DNA from: Massilia aquatica
GTDB lineage: Bacteria; Pseudomonadota; Gammaproteobacteria; Burkholderiales; Burkholderiaceae_D
Direction: 5' to 3'
Length of the DNA: 64,000 nt
Assembly (NCBI RefSeq): GCF_011682045.1
Contig: NZ_VVIW01000020.1
Coordinates: 1-64,000 of the forward strand
Made by a program: the position numbers and the translations under genes. This document shows, piece after piece, positions 17,119 through 25,705 of this stretch (positions are counted from its first letter, which is position 1; every line of letters begins with the position of its first letter). Under the pieces are notes generated by a model. That model had not been told where the DNA came from. It did not search any database and was given only the letters and a program-made list of their open reading frames with translations.

Positions 17119-19977
17119 ATGAAAATTCTCGAATACGCCGGTTTTACGCCACCGCGCAACAAGGCACCTTATGAAAAGGTGCGCCAGGCCATCGAACGCG
17201 ACGATTTTCGTTCGATCGATGTCAAGAAACTGGCCAATCTGAGCCACGCGCGCATCTATCGGGCCAAGCTCGACTACGCCGACCGTCTGCTGTTCTCCAT
17301 TGTCCGCTACCAGGGCGACGTGTATGCGCTGCTGCTCGAGGTAATCGAACAGCACGCCTACGACAAGTCGCGCTTCATGCGCGGCGCCCGCATCGACGAA
17401 CACGCCATCCCGGTGGCGGAGCTGGCCGAGGCGGTCGAACACGCCACCCCGATGCCCTACCTGCATCCGCAACGGCGGCGCGTGCACTGGCTCGACAAGG
17501 CCATGTCCTTCGACGACTCCCAGCACGCCATCTATCTGCACAGTGCGCCGCTGATCATCGTCGGCAGCGCCGGCAGCGGCAAGACCGCGCTCACGCTCGA
17601 GAAAATGAAACAGGTGCCGGGCGAGGTGCTGTACGTGACCCATTCGGCCTACCTGGCGCAGTCCGCGCGCGACCTGTATTACGCCCAGGGATTCGAGCAG
17701 GCGGGCCAGGAAGCGACCTTCCTGTCCTACCGCGAGTTCCTCGAGTCGATCCGGGTGCCGCCCGGGCGCGAGGCCGGCTGGCGCGACTTTGCCGCCTGGT
17801 TCGCGCGCATGCGCCAGCAGTTCAAGGGCATTGACGCCCATCAGGCCTTCGAAGAAATTCGCGGCGTGCTCGGCGCCGACGCCGCCGCCGTGCTCACGCG
17901 CGAGCAATACCGCGCGCTCGGCACGCGCCAGTCGATTTTCGCGGCAGACGAGCGCGACGCGCTGTACGATCTGTTCGAGCGCTACCGCGCCTGGCTGCAC
18001 GAAGCGGCGCTGTTCGACCTGAATCTGGTGGCGCACGCGTGGCGCGCCGAGGTAAGCGCACGCTACGACTTCGTGGTGGTCGACGAAGTGCAGGATCTCA
18101 CCGTTGCCCAGCTTTCGCTGGTGTTGCGCGCGCTCAAGAACCCGGGCCAGTTCCTGCTGTGCGGCGACTCGAACCAGATCGTCCATCCGAATTTTTTCTC
18201 ATGGAGCAAAGTCAAATCGCTGTTCTGGCGCGACCCCGACCTGGCCGAGCGCCAGCAGCTGCACGTGTTGCGCGCCAATTTCAGGAACGGCGCCGAGGTC
18301 ACGCGGGTCGCCAATGCGCTCCTGAAAATCAAGCACCGCCGTTTCGGTTCGATCGACCGCGAGAGCAATTTCCTGGTCGATGCCGTCAACCAGGAGGCCG
18401 GTACGGTCAGCCTGCTGGCCGACAGCGACAGCGCGCGGCGCGAGCTGAACGCGCAAACGCGCCGCTCGACCCGCTTCGCGGTGCTGGTCCTGCGCGACGA
18501 CGACAAGGAAGAAGCGCGCAAGCATTTCGACACGCCGCTGATTTTTTCGGTGCACGAAGCGAAGGGTCTCGAGTACGACAGCATCGTCCTGTTCCGTTTC
18601 ATTTCTGGCAACCGCGCCCGCTTCGCCGACATTGCCGAGGGCATCGACGCGGCCGATATCGCCGGCGCCGAGCTGGCCTACAGCCGCGCCAGGGACAAGT
18701 CCGACAAGTCGCTCGAAATCTACAAGTTCTACGTCAATGCCCTGTACGTGGCGCTCACGCGCGCCGTACGCCATGTCTACCTGGTCGAATCGGATTGCGC
18801 CCACCCACTGCTGCGCTTGCTCGATATAGCCCAGGCCGGCGCCCCGGCCAAGGCCGCCGAGGCCGCATCCAGCCTGGAAGACTGGCAAAAAGAGGCGCGC
18901 AAGCTGGCCTTGCAAGGCAAGCAGGAGCAAGCCGACGCGATCGAACGCATGATCCTGAAAAGCACGCCGGTGCCCTGGCCCGTGTTCGGCGAGGCCAGGC
19001 TGCGCGAGAGCCTGGCGAAAGTGTTTCGCGAGCAAGCCCCGGGCAGCAAGCACAAGAGCCAGCTGTACGAATACGCCGCCTGTTTCAACGAGTCGGTGCT
19101 GGCCGACCTGCTGGCGCGCTGTGCCGGCTACGAGCAGGCGCTCCAGTTCCGCCGGCTGGGCACGACCCTGGGGCGGCGCCACTACATGCCCTATTTCGCG
19201 CGCAATATCAAAGACGTGCTCAAGCTGTGCGACAAGCACGGCGTCGAGCACCGCACCCCGATGAACCAGACCCCGCTGATGGCGGCCGCCGCGGCCGGCA
19301 ACCTGCCCCTCATCGAGGCCTTGCTGGCGCGCGGCGCCGACCCGTCCGCGACCGACCATCTGGGCCGCAATGCGCTGCACTGGGCCATGGCCACCGCCTT
19401 GCGCGACAGCGCCTATGCCGGTGGCGCGTTCGGCGCCGTCTACCAACTGGTGGCGCCGGCCTGCATCGACGTCATGGCGGGCGAGCGCCTGGTGCGGATC
19501 GACCGGCGCCAGTCCGAGTATCTGCTGTTTCAAACCATGTGGGTGCTGTTCAAGGAATGCTTCGGCCGGGCCGACGCCAGCGACCGCGGCGGTTTCGACG
19601 CCGGCATGCTGCTCGACGCCTACCAGAAATGGCCGGCCACGGTGCTGGCGCCCGAACGCGCCAAGCGCACCTTCATTTCAGGCGTGCTGGCGCGCAACGA
19701 GGTCGCGCGCGACTACGCTTACAACCGGCGCCTGTTCCAGCGCGTGCGGACCGGGTCTTACCAGTTCAATCCGCAGTTGGCGCTGCGCCAGCCGGGCAAG
19801 GAGGATGGCGCCTGGGTCAAGGTATTCGCCGCGCTGAACTTGCCGCTGGTCAAAGAGATGGCCGACCCATTCTACGCCGACATGATCGACGCACTGCTCG
19901 CGCAAGCCGGCATGGAGCCCGCCGGCGAGGCCATCTGGCATGCGGCGGTCATGCGCCGCGTCGGACTTGCGCCCTGA
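17119..19977 (+). CDS. SF1 (UvrD-like) helicase with RelE-like N-terminus and ankyrin repeats
   Basis: 952 residues in three parts. Residues 30-90 (LSHARIYRAKLDYADRLLFS and the strand pair VYALLLEVIEQHAYDKSRF) look like a RelE/ParE toxin fold. Residues 140-610 are a superfamily 1 helicase: Walker A GSAGSGKT (149-156), Walker B VVVDEVQDLT (about 320), LRANFRN, HEAKGLEYDSIVLF and the C-terminal NALYVALTRAV. Residues 715-757 hold ankyrin repeats (TPLMAAAAAGNLPLIEALLARG, then NALHWAM). The first two parts occur together in other bacterial UvrD-like proteins; the ankyrin tail is unusual. ATG 17119 is chosen because upstream in-frame sequence looks non-coding. The gene stands alone. A role in DNA repair or defence is inference. 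Confidence 0.85.
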   Translation: MKILEYAGFTPPRNKAPYEKVRQAIERDDFRSIDVKKLANLSHARIYRAKLDYADRLLFSIVRYQGDVYALLLEVIEQHAYDKSRFMRGARIDEHAIPVAELAEAVEHATPMPYLHPQRRRVHWLDKAMSFDDSQHAIYLHSAPLIIVGSAGSGKTALTLEKMKQVPGEVLYVTHSAYLAQSARDLYYAQGFEQAGQEATFLSYREFLESIRVPPGREAGWRDFAAWFARMRQQFKGIDAHQAFEEIRGVLGADAAAVLTREQYRALGTRQSIFAADERDALYDLFERYRAWLHEAALFDLNLVAHAWRAEVSARYDFVVVDEVQDLTVAQLSLVLRALKNPGQFLLCGDSNQIVHPNFFSWSKVKSLFWRDPDLAERQQLHVLRANFRNGAEVTRVANALLKIKHRRFGSIDRESNFLVDAVNQEAGTVSLLADSDSARRELNAQTRRSTRFAVLVLRDDDKEEARKHFDTPLIFSVHEAKGLEYDSIVLFRFISGNRARFADIAEGIDAADIAGAELAYSRARDKSDKSLEIYKFYVNALYVALTRAVRHVYLVESDCAHPLLRLLDIAQAGAPAKAAEAASSLEDWQKEARKLALQGKQEQADAIERMILKSTPVPWPVFGEARLRESLAKVFREQAPGSKHKSQLYEYAACFNESVLADLLARCAGYEQALQFRRLGTTLGRRHYMPYFARNIKDVLKLCDKHGVEHRTPMNQTPLMAAAAAGNLPLIEALLARGADPSATDHLGRNALHWAMATALRDSAYAGGAFGAVYQLVAPACIDVMAGERLVRIDRRQSEYLLFQTMWVLFKECFGRADASDRGGFDAGMLLDAYQKWPATVLAPERAKRTFISGVLARNEVARDYAYNRRLFQRVRTGSYQFNPQLALRQPGKEDGAWVKVFAALNLPLVKEMADPFYADMIDALLAQAGMEPAGEAIWHAAVMRRVGLAP

Positions 19978-20185
19978 CCCGGCCCTGGCGCAACGGCGAG
20001 ACGCTCAAGCAAGCGCTGGGCGCCTTGCGCGCCTCACATTGAGCCCGTTCTCTTCGACGTCGTATCTTGCGCGCCGGCGACGCCGGTCACGCTCCATCGA
20101 CCGTTCAATACGCTTGCGCCATCCTGCCCGGCCACCGTGGTGGACGAGATGAACGCAAGCACAACAAGGGACCATTGCCGGATCA

Positions 20186-20758
20186 TTATCGTTTTTTCGA
20201 CGGTTCAGGGGGAGCCACTGTTTTCAGACAGGGAAGTTCCGGACCGTCGGCAATCGCCCTGGCCTGGGCATTGGTGGCGCCGGCGCCGAGCACTTTGACC
20301 ACGCACGCTTCGCTCTTGCGGATCTGCGCCACGGCCAGCAGCGACACGCGCTTCGGATGCTCGACATCGGTTTGGTCGGAGCCGTTGACGCGTACGATCA
20401 GGGCGGCAGGAACCAACTTGCCGTCAATCCTGGCCACGCGCCATTCCGCTTTTTTCCCCAGCGAAGAAAAGCCGCGCGTTACCACGTCCCAGTACTGCAA
20501 CTCGACCACTTTCTGTTCCGGGCTGACGATATTGACCGAGCTGCGATCGTCGTCGTCCAGCACTTGCAGTGCGAACTTGCCGACACCCGGACAGGTCAGG
20601 GTGTAAGCACCGGTGGTTTTGTCATCGATGACTTTCTTGCACGACTTGCCCTCCAGGCTGGTGTACACGCTTTCCGGGCTGGTGCGGGCAGACGCTCCGG
20701 CACTGGCGCTGGCGCACAGCGCCACGGCAAAAATCAGACCCATCGGGCGAATCGTCAT
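20186..20758 (-). CDS. Exported protein, tandem paralogue B
   Basis: 190 residues with a Sec signal peptide (RPMGLIFAVALCASASAGASA). The mature part has paired cysteines (GKSCKKV...LTCPGVGKFALQV and SEACVV...LPCLKTV), suggesting two disulfides, and ends in a basic PSKKR tail. It is clearly homologous over its whole length to the next gene upstream (20808-21380), with the first ten codons and the ribosome site AAAGGAGATGT practically identical. No family was recognised; it is probably periplasmic. It is the second gene of a two-gene unit, 49 bases after paralogue A. Confidence 0.75.
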   Translation of the reverse strand: MTIRPMGLIFAVALCASASAGASARTSPESVYTSLEGKSCKKVIDDKTTGAYTLTCPGVGKFALQVLDDDDRSSVNIVSPEQKVVELQYWDVVTRGFSSLGKKAEWRVARIDGKLVPAALIVRVNGSDQTDVEHPKRVSLLAVAQIRKSEACVVKVLGAGATNAQARAIADGPELPCLKTVAPPEPSKKR

Positions 20759-20765
20759 ACATCTC

Positions 20766-20812
20766 CTTTAGTTGAGCGCTTGCAGGCCAGGCCGCGCTGG
20801 CCAGGCCTTATC
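20766..20812. other. Hairpin between tandem paralogues
   Basis: GGCCAG...CTGGCC within GCAGGCCAGGCCGCGCTGGC forms a GC-rich hairpin in the 49-base gap between the two paralogues. Without a U-tract it is more likely an attenuating or RNA-protecting element than a full terminator. Confidence 0.3.
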
Positions 20813-21380
20813 GTTTTTTCGGCTGGTTCGGGGGAACAACGGTTTTCAAACAAGGCAGCGCCGGACCGTCTGCGATGGCCCTGGCCTCGGCACTGGCGGC
20901 AGCCGAGCCAGCGCGCAGCGTTTTCACCACGCACGCTTCGGTCTCGCGGATCTGCGCCACGGCCAGCAAGGGCACGCGCTTGGGACGGTCCAGATCGGTT
21001 TGATCGGTGCCGTTAACGTTCACAATCAAAGCGACCGGAACCACCTTGCCGCCTTGCCTGCTCACCCGCCATTCGGCTTTTTTGCCCAGCCAGGCAAATC
21101 CTTCTGTGACCACTTTCTCGTACTGCAACTCGAACACCTTCTTTTCCGGGCTGACGATGTTGACCGTGCTGCGGCCATCGTCGATGAATACCTGGAGCGT
21201 GAACTTGCCGACACCGGGGCAGTTCAGGATATGCGCGTCGCTCACTTCTTCAAGGACCGTCTTTTTGCACGAGCGGCCTTCGACACTGGTGTACACACTG
21301 TCCACGCCTGCGCCGGCACACGCCGCGCCGCTGGCGCCGAGCGCCACGGCAAAAATCAGACCCATCGGGCGAATCGTCAT
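20808..21380 (-). CDS. Exported protein, tandem paralogue A
   Basis: 190 residues, same length and architecture as its neighbour: signal peptide (LIFAVALGASGAACAGA), four cysteines arranged in two pairs in the mature part, the shared motif CPGVGKF, the shared central block VSPEKKVFELQYEKVV, and the C-terminal block ADGPALPCLKTVVPPNQPKKR. The duplication looks old enough for about a third of positions to differ while the start region remains identical. AAAGGAGATGT precedes ATG 21380. Function unknown; probably periplasmic. Confidence 0.75.
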   Translation of the reverse strand: MTIRPMGLIFAVALGASGAACAGAGVDSVYTSVEGRSCKKTVLEEVSDAHILNCPGVGKFTLQVFIDDGRSTVNIVSPEKKVFELQYEKVVTEGFAWLGKKAEWRVSRQGGKVVPVALIVNVNGTDQTDLDRPKRVPLLAVAQIRETEACVVKTLRAGSAAASAEARAIADGPALPCLKTVVPPNQPKKR

Positions 21381-21496
21381 ACATCTCCTTTGATTATCGC
21401 TTGCAGGGCAAAGCGGCCTGTTTCGGCTGATCCAAATGACAAGCTGGCAAATTTACTATGAACAATATTATCATGCGGCCTTCCCTGAAAACGACA

Positions 21497-21530
21497 ATGG
21501 CCGGCACGCGCTGCAACGCGGGCCGGCCAT
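21497..21530 (-). terminator. Terminator of the Cache chemoreceptor gene
   Basis: ATGGCCGGC pairs with GCCGGCCAT, with an inner CGCG/CGCG extension. On the minus strand the hairpin is followed by TGTCGTTTTC. It lies 30 bases after the stop of the chemoreceptor gene. Confidence 0.65.
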
Positions 21531-21559
21531 CGACAGGGATCACGCCGTGAAGACGCTGT

Positions 21560-23527
21560 TTACGCCAGCTTGAAAATGCTCACCGAGCGTTCCAGTTCGG
21601 CCGCCAGTTCCTGCATGGCTTGCGCCGCGGCGGCGGCTTCTTCCACCAGCGCGGCGTTCTGCTGGGTGGCCTGGTCCATCGAGGCCACCGCCTGGTTGAC
21701 TTCGCCGATGCCGGCGCTCTGCTCATCGGACGCGGCCACGATGTCGCCCATGATGTCGTTGACCTTCTTGACACTGCCGACCACCTCGTCCATGGTGCGG
21801 CCGGCGCTGGTCACCAGTTCGCTGCCGGTGGCGACCCTGGCGGCCGAGTGGTCGATCAGCACCTTGATTTCCCTGGCCGCCTCGGCCGAACGCTGCGCCA
21901 GCGAGCGCACTTCGGTCGCCACCACCGCAAAGCCGCGCCCCTGTTCGCCGGCGCGCGCCGCTTCCACCGCCGCATTCAGTGCCAGAATATTGGTCTGGAA
22001 CGCAATCGCGTCAATCACGCTGATGATGTCCGCAATCTTCTTCGACGACGCGTTGATCGCTTCCATGGTCGAGACCACCTGCGCCACCACGCTGCCAGCC
22101 TTCTGGGCGATGGCCGAGGCCGACAGGGCCAGCTGGTTGGCCTGGCGCGCGTTGTCGGCGTTCTGGCGCACCGTCACCGTCAATTCTTCCATCGACGAGG
22201 CGGTTTCTTCCAGCGAGCCGGCCTGCTGCTCGGTGCGCGACGACAGTTCCTGGTTGCCCGAGGCAATCTCACCCGAGGCCGTCGCCACGTCGCCGGTGCC
22301 CTGGCGAATGGTGGTCACGACCGTGGCCAGGCCGGCGCTGATGCCGTTCATCGCTTCCATCAACTGGCCGATTTCATCGTGCGTGCCAGCGTGCAGGCGC
22401 ACCGTCAGGTCGCCCCGGGCCAGGCGTTCGGCGGCGGCGGTCGCCAGCCCAAGCGGGGTCGAGACGATCTTGCGCACGATGAAAAACAGCGCCGCCGCAA
22501 AGCCCAGCAAGGCCACGCCGCCGGCCACGAACAGGGTCAGGCGCAGGCTGCTCACTTCCTGCGTCACCTCGTCGGCAAAGGCCACGCCGACGATGGTCCA
22601 GTTCCAGTCCTTGTTGGTGCGGTACACCAGGATGCGCTCGCGCCCGGCCTCGCCTTTGGGGCCGGCCGGCACCACGTGCATCATGCCCTTTCCGCTGCGC
22701 AGGATCTCGTCGATGAACGCGCGGCCACCGGTATCGCGCTGCGCCAGCGCTGTCCGGCCTTCCAGTTCGGGATGGACCACGTACTCGCCGAACTTGTCGC
22801 CTTCTTTCGCATTCAGCACGAAGTAGTAACCGGACTGGCCCACCTTGAGCGACTTGATCAGGCTTTTCAGCGCCTCGATGTCGCTCGAAATATCGACGCC
22901 CACATACAAGATGCCGATCACTTTGGCGGCGGCGTCCATCACCGGCACGTATTCGGTCACGTGCGGCTTGCCGAACAGGACCGCCATGCCACGGTAGCTC
23001 TTGCCCTGCATGACGCGCTCGAACGCCGGATGGGTCTTGCCCAGATTGGTGCCGACCGCGCGCGCGCCGTCCGCCTTCTTGACCGAGGTGGCCACGCGCA
23101 CGAAATCGTCGCCATGGCGGATGAAGATGGTCGCATTGCCGCCGGTCATTTCGGAAAAGCGGTCCACGGTGGAGAAATTCAGGTTCAGGTCGACGCCGTC
23201 GTGCTGCATCACCTGCGCCATCACCGCACCGGTCTGCACGCTGCGCGCGCTGTCGACCGAGAACTTGCCGGGCAACAGGCTGGCGAATACCCTGGAAAAT
23301 TTTTCGATGTTGCCGAGCTGGGTCCGGTTGAAGGTTTCGATCACATTGCCCACTCCCTCCGCTTGCGTGTTGACCGTGTCGTTGGCGCGCTTTTCAATGG
23401 CGTTCGACATGGCATGCGCCACGAACAGGATGAAGGCAATGAAAATCGCGCTGATCAGGGCGATGGTAAACAGGGTTAATTTGGCACCAACCATCAGTGC
23501 CCGGGGACGGGTTTGGGATGTGTTCAT
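21560..23527 (-). CDS. Methyl-accepting chemotaxis protein with periplasmic Cache sensor
   Basis: 655-residue transmembrane chemoreceptor. First membrane helix at about 14-38; large periplasmic sensor at about 40-330 of the Cache_3/Cache_2 fusion type ([57 protein letters not shown]); second membrane helix at about 335-355; then HAMP and the cytoplasmic signalling domain with the conserved hairpin [20 protein letters not shown]. There is no C-terminal CheR-docking pentapeptide. It would relay binding of a small ligand to CheA/CheW; the ligand cannot be inferred. No purine-rich ribosome site precedes ATG 23527 (the minus-strand leader reads TTCTCCTGAT), so initiation may be weak or unusual. 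Confidence 0.92.
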   Translation of the reverse strand: MNTSQTRPRALMVGAKLTLFTIALISAIFIAFILFVAHAMSNAIEKRANDTVNTQAEGVGNVIETFNRTQLGNIEKFSRVFASLLPGKFSVDSARSVQTGAVMAQVMQHDGVDLNLNFSTVDRFSEMTGGNATIFIRHGDDFVRVATSVKKADGARAVGTNLGKTHPAFERVMQGKSYRGMAVLFGKPHVTEYVPVMDAAAKVIGILYVGVDISSDIEALKSLIKSLKVGQSGYYFVLNAKEGDKFGEYVVHPELEGRTALAQRDTGGRAFIDEILRSGKGMMHVVPAGPKGEAGRERILVYRTNKDWNWTIVGVAFADEVTQEVSSLRLTLFVAGGVALLGFAAALFFIVRKIVSTPLGLATAAAERLARGDLTVRLHAGTHDEIGQLMEAMNGISAGLATVVTTIRQGTGDVATASGEIASGNQELSSRTEQQAGSLEETASSMEELTVTVRQNADNARQANQLALSASAIAQKAGSVVAQVVSTMEAINASSKKIADIISVIDAIAFQTNILALNAAVEAARAGEQGRGFAVVATEVRSLAQRSAEAAREIKVLIDHSAARVATGSELVTSAGRTMDEVVGSVKKVNDIMGDIVAASDEQSAGIGEVNQAVASMDQATQQNAALVEEAAAAAQAMQELAAELERSVSIFKLA

Positions 23528-23874
23528 ATCAGGAGAAAAGAATAAGGAGGAAAGCTGCCGTGCGGCGCAACGAGACGCGCAGGTACATGTACAGAATACA
23601 TGAGGTTGTGCACCAGAAGATCGTCCAAACGTTATTTTTTGGAAACTGATGTTATATTACGACAACTATATGAGGGGTACTACGTAGGCGGGTAAACAAC
23701 ATTTGCGCCGCTGCCACGGAAAACGCCATGGAAGATGAAGACGTGCCGAGTTGTAAGCAGATAGTGCAAGTTGTAAGCGCGTGTAAAGACCGTCAACTCA
23801 TCGGTTGCGGGCCGCGTTTTCAGCTCAGTGACACGGCAAGTGCACCGAATCTCAAACCAGAAAAAGGACTGACC
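23528..23874. other. Divergent upstream region with tandem 10-bp repeats
   Basis: These 347 bases hold the promoters of the chemoreceptor (minus) and of the small exported peptide (plus). AGTTGTAAGC occurs at 23749-23758 and again at 23769-23778, exactly 20 bases apart, with a third partial copy (TGTAAA) ten bases further on. Regular one- and two-turn spacing suggests a transcription-factor array. GGTACATGTACAG at about 23582-23594 contains a perfect palindrome. No gene is supported here. Confidence 0.4.
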
Positions 23875-24081
23875 ATGAAAAAAGTAATCGCTACCCTGAC
23901 CGCCGGACTGTTCGCCAGCGCTGCGTTTGCATCAGCCCCGACGCCGGCCCCGGCACCAGCAGCACCGGTAGCGAAGGCCGAGGTCAAGGCGGAAGCCAAA
24001 ACCGCCGTCAAAGCAGCAGCCAAGGACACCAAGGCCGCCGAGCCGGCAGCCAAACCGGCGCCGCAGGCAGCCACGAAGTAA
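23875..24081 (+). CDS. Small Ala/Lys-rich exported peptide (68 aa)
   Basis: Begins MKKVIATLTAGLFASAAFAS, a complete signal peptide. The mature 48 residues consist almost only of Ala, Pro, Lys, Glu and Thr in repeats such as KAEVKAEAKTAVKAAAK, so they are likely unstructured and basic in the periplasm. AAAAAGGA precedes ATG 23875. The next gene, 70 bases downstream, has nearly the same signal peptide, so the two are related and probably cotranscribed. No family function is known to me. Confidence 0.7.
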   Translation: MKKVIATLTAGLFASAAFASAPTPAPAPAAPVAKAEVKAEAKTAVKAAAKDTKAAEPAAKPAPQAATK

Positions 24082-24151
24082 GCAAGCAAGCCCCGCCATA
24101 CATAAAAATATAAACCGTTTATACCAACACCGAATCCAAGGAAACCACATC

Positions 24152-24541
24152 ATGAAAAAAGCCATCGCTACCCTGATCACCGGCCTGTTCGCAACCGCAG
24201 CTTTCGCCCAGGCTCCAGCGCCTGCCGCAGCGGCGCCGGCGGCAAAAACCGAAGCCCACGTGGTCAAGACCGACACCAAGGAAACCACCGTCGTCAAGAC
24301 CGATGCCAAGGCCGCCCACGGCGCCCCGGACAGCCATTCGGTCAAGACCGAAGTCAAGGAAACCAAGTCGGCTGCGGGCGTGAAGGAAGAAGTCACCACC
24401 AAGACCGAAGTGAAAACCGAGAAGAAGACCAAGCACGCCAAGTTGTCCAAGGCGGCTGACAAGGCCACGCCAGCGACGGCCGGCGTGGCGGCGCCGGTGG
24501 TCACGGCAGCGGCAACGCCGGCTGCGCCAGCGGCCAAGTAA
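24152..24541 (+). CDS. Ala/Lys-rich exported protein (129 aa)
   Basis: The signal peptide MKKAIATLITGLFATAAFAQ is almost identical to that of the preceding small peptide. The mature part has degenerate repeats built on VKTD/VKTE (HVVKTDTKETTVVKTDAK, SVKTEVKETKSA, KTEVKTEKKTKHAK) and an Ala-rich tail, with no cysteine or aromatic residue: a low-complexity, probably disordered periplasmic protein. A strong terminator follows 20 bases after the stop. Function unknown; stress protection or envelope spacing are only guesses. Confidence 0.7.
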   Translation: MKKAIATLITGLFATAAFAQAPAPAAAAPAAKTEAHVVKTDTKETTVVKTDAKAAHGAPDSHSVKTEVKETKSAAGVKEEVTTKTEVKTEKKTKHAKLSKAADKATPATAGVAAPVVTAAATPAAPAAK

Positions 24542-24560
24542 TCCCGCGCAGCTTCCCAAG

Positions 24561-24592
24561 AAACGCCAACCCATGCGGGTTGGCGTTTTTTT
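24561..24592 (+). terminator. Rho-independent terminator
   Basis: AACGCCAACCC pairs with GGGTTGGCGTT around loop ATGC, followed by seven T. It ends the two-gene Ala/Lys-rich unit. Confidence 0.9.
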
Positions 24593-24625
24593 CGTTCCAG
24601 GCTGGCGTAATCCGGCCTTGCTGGC

Positions 24626-25057
24626 GTGGGTCGGCATCTGCAACGGCTCGATCGCAGGCTATGCTCGGTGTGCACCGGGGAGTTTGTGCTGGCCGCCGCC
24701 GGCCAGTTGCAGGGCCGCCGCGTGGCGACCCACCGGGGCTGGGTCGAGCGCTTGCGCCAGCGCCAGCTGGTCATGTTCATCAAGCGCGCCGGCGGACAAT
24801 CGCAGTCAACGCTGGCGGCGCAGGCGCACGACGAGGCCAATTTTGCGGCCTTGCATGCGTGGATCGCCAGCCATCTCGATGACAACCTGGACGTGGCGGC
24901 ATGCCGGGCGCTCGAATCGAGCACCCGGCCGCTGAAAGCCATCTGCCGAAAGGTGGGCTATGCCGAAGAACAAACGCTGCGCCGCGTCTTCCTGCGCAAT
25001 GTCGGCGTCCATCCGCTGCAGTACCGGGCGCGCTTCTCGGAGCGCGCCGGGGTCTGA
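24626..25057 (+). pseudogene. Shrunken GlxA-type AraC-family regulator (pseudogene)
   Basis: The frame still reads recognisable pieces of a DJ-1/PfpI-AraC regulator. SVCTGEFVLAAAGQLQGRRV is the nucleophile-elbow region of the DJ-1 domain; then, after a gap, come VMFIKRAGGQSQ (domain end), LHAWIASHLDDNLDVAACRA (start of the AraC helix-turn-helix) and EEQTLRRVFLRNVGVHPLQY (its end). The N-terminal half, about 70 residues in the middle of the DJ-1 domain and the centre of the DNA-binding domain are missing, yet the frame stays open for 143 codons. The losses look like clean in-frame deletions, and the product could not bind DNA normally. Confidence 0.7.
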
Positions 25058-25067
25058 GGCGGCAGGC

Positions 25068-25604
25068 TTACCACATCAAATCGTCGGGAATCTGGAATGC
25101 CGCGTACGGATCGTCCGCATCGACCTCGGTGCTGGCTTTGTTCACGCGCACCACGATCGCGGCATTGCGCTCGGCGATCTTGTCGGCGATCACGCGCGGT
25201 ACCAGTTCGGTCGAATCGCCCTGACGGATAATCACCAGGCGCCCGGCCACCAGGTGCGCCTGCACCGCCGCCGACACGTAAAAACGCTCGATCTTGTTAT
25301 TGTGCGTGAAGTTGTAGGCGATATCGCCATTGCCCTTGCTCTGGCGGTTCTTCTGCACCATCTGGGTGATCTGCGCCGCGATCGCCTTTTCGTTGGCGGC
25401 CGCGTCGCGCTGGGCATTGAGTTCGCGCGCGCGTTCGGCGTTCTTGCGCTGGGTTTCCAGCGCGGCCAGGCGCGCTTCGTCCACGCTCTGCGTGCCGGTG
25501 CGGCGCTCGACCTTCTTCTGCTTGGTCTTTTCCTGGTTGGCCTGTTTGGCCTTGTTTTTGTCGACCAGGCCGGCTTTCAAAAACTGCTCTTGTAACGAGG
25601 CCAT
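25068..25604 (-). CDS. DUF2058 (YaiL-type) protein
   Basis: 178-residue cytoplasmic protein beginning MASLQEQFLKAGLVDKNKAK, the typical DUF2058 start. A very basic helical region (about 15-100) follows, then a compact C-terminal domain with YNFTHNNKIERFYVS and IPDDLMW. The family is annotated as a nucleoprotein/polynucleotide-associated factor; no precise activity is established. GGAG eight bases before ATG 25604 fixes the start; an upstream in-frame ATG lacks such a site. It is divergent from the CAP-domain gene. Confidence 0.88.
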   Translation of the reverse strand: MASLQEQFLKAGLVDKNKAKQANQEKTKQKKVERRTGTQSVDEARLAALETQRKNAERARELNAQRDAAANEKAIAAQITQMVQKNRQSKGNGDIAYNFTHNNKIERFYVSAAVQAHLVAGRLVIIRQGDSTELVPRVIADKIAERNAAIVVRVNKASTEVDADDPYAAFQIPDDLMW

Positions 25605-25705
25605 ATGCACTACTCCGTAAATGAGGTTCGCCGGCCCGGGCAAGGGCGCCAGCCGGTGAAAAGTCGATAGCATAGCAAAAATGCGGCCGCTGTTAGAATC
25701 CCCGC

